From Nemophila menziesii (Eukaryota; Streptophyta; Magnoliopsida; Boraginales; Hydrophyllaceae), in assembly GCA_029959085.1 (NCBI GenBank), contig JARWIR010000005.1:2172501-2236500 (forward strand): DNA of 64,000 bases, read 5' to 3'. The notes beneath the pieces are model-generated. The model ran no database searches and was not told the origin of the DNA. It was given only the letters and a program-made list of their open reading frames with translations. The translations under genes and the position numbers were made by a program. Positions 55,851 through 64,000 of this stretch are shown here, piece by piece (positions within the stretch are counted from its first letter, which is position 1; the number at the start of each line of letters is the position of its first letter).

Positions 55851-56805
55851 GTAAGTTCCTATACCCAATTTTATAGATACCCTTTATGTTAATTTCACTT
55901 AGATCACACTTAATTAGTCTAAAGTTACTATCTTTGCTGATTTTTAGCTCGTTCGCAAAAAGAATTGATTTTTATTTGAGCTAACTCTTACTGGTGCCTT
56001 AAAGTTAGTAACTTTAGCTGTAATTATCTTCAATTTGGTGAAATGGGAGTGGGAATTTTCGATTATTTGAGCTAACTCTTGTTAAAGCCTTAAATTTAGT
56101 AATTTTACTTGTAACTATCTTTAATTTGGTGAAATGGGGGTGGAAAGTTTTAATTTTTATCTCGAAGTGTGGGTAATTGAGAGTTTTGAGGCATGCAATG
56201 GTTTAATCGGGTTAATTTTTTCGAAATTCGTCAATGTTCTTGTGCAATTTCGTGATTTTTTGTAGGTTTTGACTAGATTTTATCTGTTTTAAAGTCATAT
56301 TAATTGGAATTTTGTTAATGCATTTGAGGGTTCATTGTCTATAATTAGGAATTATCGATTTTGTTTACGCGATTCGATTTTTTATGTATTTTATCTTCGT
56401 AGATAACTAAATTTTATCTTCACTTGTTAACTAGAAGTTTGATTAATAAGCTGAAGTTTGATATATTTCAGATCTCTTAAAAAGCTCTGTTTTTTGCGAG
56501 TTTTAGTTATTGAAGAATCGGATTTTATATTAGCTCGATTATTCGATCGATCTATCGCCCCTTAATTGATATGTAATGTAAACTAGTTATCTTAAAGATC
56601 TCTCATTAAAGACTTGTTACGCCTCTTTTTAACCTCGTAAAAATTTGCGAAAAGCAATGATATATACTCTTGTCGAAACATAGCATTAAAGACTTGTTAC
56701 GCCTCTTTTTAACCTCGTACAAATTTGATATACTCTTGTTTAAACCGTCTTGTTTCATTAATTTCCTATTTAAAGTACTTAGCTTCTTTATTTTTTGTTC
56801 TCCAG
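55851..56805 (+). other. probable 5'-UTR intron of the Gln-rich protein gene
   Basis: Donor aatcaca/GTAAGT at 55851 and acceptor ttctccag ending at 56805, 82 bp before the start codon. The intron holds two tandem duplications: about 93 bp (from gagctaactctt, about 55977 and 56069) and about 45 bp (attaaagacttgttacgcct at about 56605 and 56687). Confidence 0.55.
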
Positions 56806-56887
56806 AATCCGCGATTAAATAGCATCGAAGTTTTCTCATGATCACAAGGCGATTTAAATAAACATAATCGAAATCTTGTCTGAAAAT

Positions 56888-59180
56888 ATGCAAACTCCTC
56901 AACTCATGCTCATGTATAAGCAGCAATTACAAGAAATGCAAAGGAAACAACAACTTAACGAGTATAATGATCCTCGTCAACAAAATTATATAAATAAACA
57001 ACCTTACGGGTCCCACTTTTCTCAAGGATTAGAGTTTTCCAACACTCAAAATCACGATGTATCTTTATACGGAACTCCAATAGCTCCCGGGAATATTAAT
57101 AATAATAATAATAATTTGAATCAATTTGGTTTTTCAAGTGAACCATTTAACCCTTCTTTTGTCCCTTACCCAGAGATTTTACCAGGAAATTTCCAACAAA
57201 TGAATAATATAGTTCAAGAACAAGTACAAGAACAAGATCAAAATCAATCTAATTGGTCTAATCAAAGCATGGTTTGTTTAGATCCTTTAGAAGAGAAGAT
57301 TTTATTTAATACAGACGATAATAATTGGGAAGATTCTTTAGGAAGTTGGAGTGCTTTAATGCAATCTGCTGTTGGAGAAGCTTCAAGTAACGAAACTGGG
57401 CCCCACGAAGAACAACCTCATGAACAATGGAGTGGGCCCACTTTTCAAAATCCAGACCTTCAAACATCATGCAATTGGATTGATAATAATAGCTTGCAAA
57501 ACATAAGCTCTACACAAGAAAAATACTCTGTTTTTCAGAAACAAAGAGATGGAGTGTGTTCTGATTCTTCTCATGGATCAATTCTTATGAACACCATTGA
57601 TCAAGTTTCTTCACCTTCGCAAAATAATTGGCCACAACCAGGTAACTTTAGTTTTTTTTTAAAATTTTAATTTTAATAATAATATATTATTAATTTTATT
57701 TCGTTTCAGGATATGAACTTGCTACGAATTTAGGACTCCCTTGGCCTGTTTACAATCAAGATACTTCGTATAATAATTTTACAGTTTCACAAGGCGTTGA
57801 CTCAAACCTATCTGGTCAAGAATTTCCAGTCTTGGAGTCCGTACCAATAAAATGGAAAAAAGTGGGTCCCTCAAACACTGTAGCGTCACCAGATTCATCG
57901 ACTAGTAGTTTACAAAACTCAGGAGGGGGTTCACAAGTTAATCGCAATTCTTTAGGGACTAATATGCAAAGTCAAGCCATTATACAACGGATTAATAACA
58001 ATAACGTAAACGAAACTGTTTCTCCTGGTGATTTCGAAGCTTTTGGTCGCTCATTAAAACCATCACACATTTTGAAGAATAATGTAGAAACTGGGTCATG
58101 GGTTAAGCATGATCCACGTGTCTTATTAGACGTTCCAATAATACCCATGTTTGACCCACGTGTCGGAATAGATGCTGTACAAGAATTACCTGCTATAGCT
58201 TTGAACTCTTTACCCTTACCACAAATTTCGCCACCTTTGCAATTAAAAAAGCGGAAAATCTCTTCAATTAATCTTCTTCCATGGTATAAAGAAGTTACTC
58301 ATGGCTTACCAAACCTTCTAAATATTAGGTAATATATATATATATATACACACACATATACACATATACACATATATATATACTGTGTTTTAACCATTAT
58401 GCTAATAAATTAACGTTTTATAGCATGGCGGAAGAAAAATGGGCGATTGCTACTAATAGAATAAAAGAAAAGGTGAAATTTTAGTATAATTTACTATTTA
58501 GTCCCTTTGTATGAACAATGGTACTGATTTTTTAAATATCTGCAGATTGAAGATGAGGTGAAAGTGAATGAAAAAATAATTGGAGCCCCTAAAGCGAAAA
58601 GAAGACTTATATTAACGACACAGTTAATGCAACAAATCTTTCGACCTGTACCAAAAGCTATTCTTTCAGAAAATAGTTCGAATATCACATATATTATAGC
58701 TCGATCAGGTTTAAGAGATGCTTGTACTTTGACTCGATTTTCTAAGTAAGACTTATTTAAGAGTTATAACTTTTTTTTTTTTTTTTACGTTAAGAACTGG
58801 TTAAAATATTCGTATTTCATGTTTTAGGCAATCTGAGGAAGTTGAAGAATTGAAAAAAGTTGAAAATTATATTAATCAGATGAAGAAGCTTGAAGATGAG
58901 TTGTTAAGGTAATTTATTTGTTTATATATTTTATGTAATTAATAGATATTTAATGTGTGTTATATTAATACACAGAATGGAACAAAAAACATTGTTTTCC
59001 GATATAAAAATGGAGTCACAAGAGCTTGAAAAATTCTCTATAGTTAATAATCTTGCGAAGTTTCATAGAAATGGAGCTGAATCATCTTCTTCTATTCCAA
59101 AACCGGTCCCACGAAGATATGTTATAGCATCTCCAATGCCGAGGAATGTTCCGGAAGGTGATAATTGTTTCTCTTTATGA
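56888..59180 (+). CDS. Gln/Asn-rich plant protein, 'dentin sialophosphoprotein-related' family
   Basis: Six exons: 56888-57641, 57710-58328, 58424-58472, 58546-58745, 58828-58908 and 58976-59180. They encode 635 residues, all phases consistent. The first ATG in frame is at 56888; the codon further upstream (TTG) is not a start. The first 450 residues are Gln/Asn/Ser-rich and largely disordered-looking. A basic block (LQLKKRKISSINLLPWYKEV) is a possible nuclear signal. The conserved core is in exon 4: APKAKRRLILTTQLMQQIFR, then ITYIIARSGLRDAC. A short coiled coil (EEVEELKKVENYINQMKKLE) follows. I recall this core from an Arabidopsis family near At5g07940-At5g07980 named only by weak similarity to dentin sialophosphoprotein. 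Its function is unknown to me. A long 5'-UTR intron precedes it. Confidence 0.78.
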
Positions 59181-59832
59181 TTCGAAAGAGTCAAAGTAAA
59201 ATCAGTGTGTTTAGAGTGATGGGGAGTTTTTCTTTTTTTTTTCTGGGAAGAAAGTATATAATATTGATTATATATGAAGATCTGATTAAGTTTAGAATAG
59301 TAATTATAAGTTATAGCTATGGTTTTGTAGACTTTTTGTTAAGCATCTTTCAGCATTCGATGTAGAATTATCGCCTCGAAGATGCATAAATTAATTTCGT
59401 AACGCTAAGATTTCATTTTCATGTGTATATACTTGTGACATTTTAATGTTAAGACTTTGACTTTATGTTAAATTTTAGCTTTTCTTTATGTGTGATTAGA
59501 CACGGTATTGTGGTGAGTCTTTCTTTATGTGTTTTATAATGTGGAAAGTACGGTTTCAGACAAAGATTTTGTGGACCAAAAGGGGTTCACTTTAATGAAG
59601 CAAAGCTCATGCATAAGAACAAATAATGTCGTTAATTGGATTTGTACTACTATTGTTGTCTAAAGGGACCCACTAAATCTTCTATTAATAGTACGTGAAA
59701 CATATGTCCACCATGTCGGTATCAAGATTAGTATCTGATACAAACCATTTGGAAGAAAGTGATAGGAGAACCGAATAAAGGGAGAGTTTGTTATTACCAA
59801 TTATTTATTAGTGGATATCACCCATATATATA
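59181..59832. other. intergenic, no gene seen
   Basis: 3' flank of the preceding gene up to the Helitron border; no frame supported. Confidence 0.5.
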
Positions 59833-60145
59833 CTAGGTATAGCCCGTGCCTGAAGGCACTCCAAAAAATAACATTCCAGTTACTTGTTCATTTACTGTTG
59901 ATACATATGAAATGTTTAAAAATTAGAATGATTTTTGGTATTGAATATGTAAAAACTGAAATTATAGATAGTGTGTTATACAGATAATATAAAAAAATAT
60001 TATAAAATTCAAATGAACATAAATATGTGTATAATTTATCAAACAACTAATAAAGAAGTTGAAATACGAAAAAAGTTAAAAAAAAACAGAACCGAAAATA
60101 CATATATGATCATTCGTCATGTGTGCTTACTTATAATAAACATTA

Positions 60146-61734
60146 TATTAAAACTTTAGGATATACAATATTAGTTGTTGTTTGTTCACCATCGGGAAAA
60201 AGTACACTTATGCGATCATAACTCGTACATCTTGATAATGCAACATACAATTGTCCATGACTAAATACTGGTGTTCGCAAATCGATCCCAACAAATTTCA
60301 CAAATTGACCTTGTGATTTATCGATGGTCATGGCATAGGCTAAACGCACATGAAATTGTCTCCTTGTCATCACAAAGGGTATTTCCGAGTCAGAAGGCGT
60401 CAATGATATTCTTGGAATGAATACCAAATTACCGGATTTATCTCCATTCAAAATGCGGGCTTCAATAACACATATTGAACATCTGACAACCATTAACCGC
60501 GTGCCATTACACAATCCATCCTTCGGGGAAATATTTCTTAACAATATGATAGAAGGACCCACTTTTAATTCCAATTTGAACGGAGGTAACCCACTTGGAT
60601 TCAGTGAGTTTGAATACTCATTTGGATATCGAGATGTTATAGATTTATCTACTTGATCCTCTTCAGCCATCTTATCAGCTGCTAGATACGTCTTCTATAT
60701 TCCAAGAAAAATCTTAAGCGCAAGATTTTTGATCTCACTAACATCATCATTTCTCGCGGACAGTATAGTGCGTTCATTGAGGTATGTGTTAGTTACAGTT
60801 TCAAGGTCATGCAAGTTAGGATATGTGGTTGATATCAAATTGTTCAAATTTGTGCACTTGCACATTGTTGTTGGGATCTCCATTTAGAGCCAATCTAGAA
60901 TGATTAACAAACACTTAAATTTATGAGTATAAAAAAAATTTATAACAAAATTTAGAGTCATTCAAATTACCTTTAGTAGGAAGTCGGCAAAATCAGAGTT
61001 CCCGCTAATTGAGTCGTTGAGACGCATATTAACATCTAATGTAAGCACGTGAATTTTTCTCTAGAGTATAGAACGTCTTAATGAGGCTCCGACTATTTGT
61101 TCGCGTACACCTTTGGTACAACTGGTAAAATTTGTCGGAAATCACCTCCGAGAACAACAGTGATGCCCCCGTATGACTTCTCTTTTTTTATATCTTGTAA
61201 CATTCGATTAACAGCCTCAACACAATTTCGACGTTGCATCGGAATTTCATCCCAAATTATGAGACTTGTTTTTCATATCAACTCAGCCTGGAGGGATTGT
61301 TTAGAAATATGACAAATAGAATCTTCCACAATATTCAGTGGTATCGAGAATGTGGAATCTGCAGTTCGACCTCCAATCAATAACAAAGATGCGATTCCTG
61401 ACGAAGCTACATTAATCACAAAATAATCTAAACTCCGACATTTTGTTGATATCGTATTGTATAAAAAGGATTTTCCAGTTCCAACACCTATTTTCAAGAA
61501 GAAAGTTACACCTTTACTATTAAACACGGCATCAACAATCTTATCGTATGCGCGCCTTTGTGCACTGTTAAGTCGATCAACGTTCATATCTGCATCCCTA
61601 TCTTTCGCTTCCATTTGAAGTTGTAAATGTTCTCTTATCAACCGATTTTCCACAACCAAGTTCCAATTCATGAGTTGTAGATTTTGTTTCAAAATTGGAG
61701 CACAGTTTATTGCGCGAGTTGTGTAGATAGTCAT
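60146..61734 (-). pseudogene. Helitron PIF1-type helicase, C-terminal half, frameshifted
   Basis: On the minus strand from about 61734: [16 protein letters not shown], Walker [27 protein letters not shown] (Walker B-like), [16 protein letters not shown], then an extra base near 61115 that shifts the frame ([10 protein letters not shown] continues in the new frame). After further interruption come [43 protein letters not shown], and [12 protein letters not shown] with [10 protein letters not shown], the last helicase motifs. It would unwind DNA during rolling-circle transposition. At least one frameshift and the missing Rep domain make it inactive. Confidence 0.82.
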
Positions 61735-61821
61735 TTCGATTCTTTTATTTTTCTGCGAAACCTGTATAATAATATCAATTATGTATTAGTTACAATATAA
61801 TGACATTAGTGTTGTGTATTT

Positions 61822-61912
61822 ACTTATAATATACATTATTTTGAAACTTCAGTGTATACAATATTAGGTGTTGTTTGTTCAACATCAAGAAGAAATACAC
61901 GTATTCGATCAT
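61822..61912 (-). repeat. duplicated fragment of the helicase 3' end
   Basis: The sequence tatacaatattaggtgttgtttgttcaaca and neighbours repeat the C-terminal coding end at about 60123-60208 with roughly 80 percent identity, in the same orientation and 1.7 kb apart. Confidence 0.65.
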
Positions 61913-63126
61913 AAAGTGAAATTATAGGCTTACTTGAGGTCTGCGAACTTTTGCATTCGATTGGACTCGTGATGCACTCATTTTTGAGACCTTGTTTTTG
62001 TTATTCGATACGCTCGTCATTTGATAGTACAATGATATGAAAATATGAGGATTTATTAACATTTGGTAAATAAAACGATAAATCTATATTACATGGTATA
62101 CAAATGAAACAATTAATCTAGTAATACATATACTGAAATACGACACACGTAAGTATAATTTTAATAAGTTCAACTAATTTATTTCAATACATAAAAAAAT
62201 AGTACTCCAATACAATACAATTATTATCGAATCAAGAACAAATTATTACAAATGACTCCCTAAAAATGATTATTCATGAAAAAGTAGCAAATCAATACCA
62301 TAAATTTATTGTTGAATCTAGACTAATTTATTAAAATCCACTCCCAAAAATCTATTACATTGATAAATAACGACCATTCGAATATAAGGTACCCTGCTCC
62401 ATGTTAGCAAGGGTTAAATCTGCGAGCATCGTAAACTCAATATTATCAAGTAAAACTTTCAAATCTTCTAGTTTATCCATATTTTTTTTAGTAAAGGTAG
62501 AATATTTGCTATTCGCCAATCTTGAGGAAGCGTGGCAACTATGACATATAGCAAGGGGGCAGATCTAAAGGAACGTTTGTACTTCTCCTAAAGAAATAAT
62601 AACTTTCTTCCTTTCGTTTAATATGATCAAGCACGTATTTAGTTGAATTCGTTGGTTCGTCGGTGAATTCAGTCCATAAAAGGGTTATATTATCGATTTC
62701 ACCATATTCATCCTATGAGTTTGTTATAGTCTTAGTTAGTATTTCGAGTGTTTCCATTGTATTTTTTGTTTTAGCCTGCAAAAAATAACCATGAATAGAA
62801 AAAATTATATATAAATATTTGTATGTTATATCTTTTAAAAGTGAGTATTCGAAATGGAAAATATTATCTACAAACTACTCAAATAGTAATACGATTACTA
62901 ATTAAAATATTCAGATTCTTTTTTTAGTTTATTAACAAAAAATAAATAGGATTTTACGATTTTATAATAAAAATGTAGATATACTAAATGCCACAGATAG
63001 TAATTATTAATTTTAGTAGTATTTTAATTATTTAATTATCAATTATTTTAATATTTTTATATCAAAATATAAATATAGAAAATATTTTATTGTTTACTAA
63101 ATTATTTGTATTTTTTTTTTACAACT
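61913..63126. other. AT-rich, possible Helitron interior, no gene seen
   Basis: A short minus-strand frame near 62480-62360 (MDKLEDLKVLLDNIEFTML) has no recognised domain. The rest is AT-rich spacer. Confidence 0.4.
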
Positions 63127-63135
63127 TTTTTTAAA

Positions 63136-63439
63136 GGGAAAATGACCCAAAAAATCAAAATAATATTATTTTCAGCCCAATAACATCAATGACAAAATTT
63201 CTTCCCAATAACATCATTAACTAAATTTTGTCCTTGATGGGAATCGTCCTTGACGGGAATCGTCCTTGACGGGAATCGTCCTTGATGGGAATCGTCCTTG
63301 ACGGGAATCGTCCTTGATGGGAATCGTCCTTGACGGGAATCGTCCTTGACGGGTAAACATGTAATCTTATAATAGTAAGTTAATGGATGATTCTTTGGGG
63401 CAAGTATAATATTATTTTGATTTTTTGGGTCATTGGCCC
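63136..63439. mobile_element. Mutator-type MITE, 304 bp
   Basis: The ends GGGAAAATGACCCAAAAAAT and, read inward from the right, GGGCCAATGACCCAAAAAAT continue as near-identical inverted repeats for about 33 bp. The 9-bp sequence ttttttaaa flanks both sides (63127-63135 and 63440-63448), although its low complexity weakens this. The centre is a 16-bp minisatellite. Confidence 0.75.
63230..63353. repeat. 16-bp minisatellite, eight copies
   Basis: The unit gtccttgaYgggaatc is repeated about eight times with a single variable base, reading T C C T C T C C along the array. Confidence 0.92.
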
Positions 63440-63528
63440 TTTTTTAAACCCACGTAAATTCCATTTGTTTTATATTTTTTAAAATTTTTTTATTAAATCC
63501 AACAAAAATGTATAACGTTTTCTTGTAC

Positions 63529-63920
63529 AAATGTAAAATTTTTAAATATATTTTTTAAAATGTAAAATTTAAGAATATATTTTTGTTCTATGATGCTACG
63601 TTTTGATTGGGGATTTATAGGTAAAACTTTTTTTTTCACACGATTATAGGATATGTAAAATGAAAATAAAGGAGAAGAATGAGGAAATTATGAGATGAAT
63701 GAGGAAATTATAAGACAAATGTAAAAATTTTAAATATATCTTTTAAAATGTAAAATTTAAGAATATATTTTTGTTCTATGATGCTACGTTTTGATTGGGG
63801 ATTTATGGGTAAAAGTTTTTTTTTTGAAACGATTATAGGATATGTAAAATGAAAATAAAGGAGAAGAATGAGGAAATTATGAGATGAATGAGGGAATTAT
63901 GAGATGAATGGGGAAGTTTG
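63529..63920. repeat. tandem duplication, 188-bp period
   Basis: Two copies share tctatgatgctacgttttga (63586 and 63774), then ggatatgtaaaatgaaaata and the gagatgaatgaggaaatta repeats. Only a few bases differ. Confidence 0.85.
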
Positions 63921-63964
63921 AGGATAAATAGGGAGAGTTAGGTTTCATTATGCTTTATTATACA

Positions 63965-64000
63965 GATATTCAGATTCTTTTTTTAGTTTATTAACAAAAA
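63965..64000. repeat. start of a second copy of the 62910 sequence
   Basis: The final 33 bases (attcagattctttttttagt and on) repeat 62909-62941 exactly, so the 1.05-kb segment containing the MITE may itself be duplicated beyond the window edge. Confidence 0.55.

Larger units (their letters stand above)
59833..61912 (-). mobile_element. Helitron 3' portion with decayed PIF1 helicase
   Basis: On the minus strand the element ends with hairpin GTGCC-TTCA-GGCAC, GGGCTATAC and CTAG (59833-59836), next to T. The helicase C-terminal half lies just inside. The replication-initiator (Rep) domain and the 5' end are not found, so the element is truncated or continues in diverged form to the right. The right border given is only that of the last recognisable helicase-derived sequence. 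Confidence 0.75.

Noticed and set aside
63230..63353. CRISPR-like array
   Set aside because: The 16-bp units are contiguous with no spacers, in a plant genome, inside a MITE.

Overview
This is AT-rich nuclear DNA of a flowering plant, most likely a eudicot. The evidence is plant multi-exon genes with short GT-AG introns, nuclear tRNA genes, and plant transposon families (L1-type LINE, Helitron, hAT, MULE, SINE, Copia and Gypsy relics). I cannot name the species. All exon borders were read by eye from reading-frame continuity and GT-AG sites, without transcript data.

Host genes, left to right: a ureide permease (UPS family, minus strand, 6 exons, 5324-2937); a predicted plastid alpha/beta hydrolase (plus, 10 exons, 27029-29617) that carries an apparent +1 frameshift at its nucleophile elbow and follows a duplicated first exon; the ribosome-biogenesis WD40 protein YTM1/WDR12 (plus, 13 exons, 32932-35189); a GH13 alpha-amylase of the plant AMY3 catalytic type fused behind a very long coiled coil (plus, 14 exons, 37302-41207); a DUF1997 protein (plus, 5 exons, 42388-43479); a frameshifted fragment of the FHA/PIN-like gene PS1 (46586-47745); and a Gln/Asn-rich plant protein with a conserved C-terminal 'RRLILTTQLMQQ' block (plus, 6 exons, 56888-59180). 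tRNA genes are Asn(GTT), Pro(AGG), two identical Ala(TGC) copies and Cys(GCA) flanked by two decayed copies.

Mobile DNA fills most of the rest. 6.4-7.3 kb: a SINE split by a hAT-type element with an exact 8-bp target duplication. 14.1-15.2 kb: a decayed Copia-type gag. 15.2-16.7 kb: a MULE with long inverted repeats, an exact 9-bp target duplication and a captured fragment of organellar ribosomal protein L9 (a Pack-MULE). 17.3-23.1 kb: an apparently intact two-ORF LINE bounded by a perfect target duplication. 23.5-25.5 kb: an internally deleted LINE. 30.4-31.1 kb: a reversed Gypsy LTR end. 31.2-32.7 kb: a GC-rich insertion. 43.5-44.1 kb: a hAT-like MITE. 48-49.25 kb and 59.8-61.9 kb: two Helitron ends of one family, the second with a broken PIF1 helicase. 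52.7-54.2 kb: a complete solo Copia LTR with an exact 5-bp target duplication. 63.1-63.4 kb: a MITE containing a 16-bp minisatellite.

No operon-like functional linkage joins the genes; they are independent housekeeping or metabolic loci separated by repeats. The points most worth following up are the coiled-coil/alpha-amylase fusion, the three phased mitosis-type MYB motifs plus palindrome array in the solo LTR, the L9-carrying Pack-MULE, the intact LINE, and the alpha/beta hydrolase frameshift.
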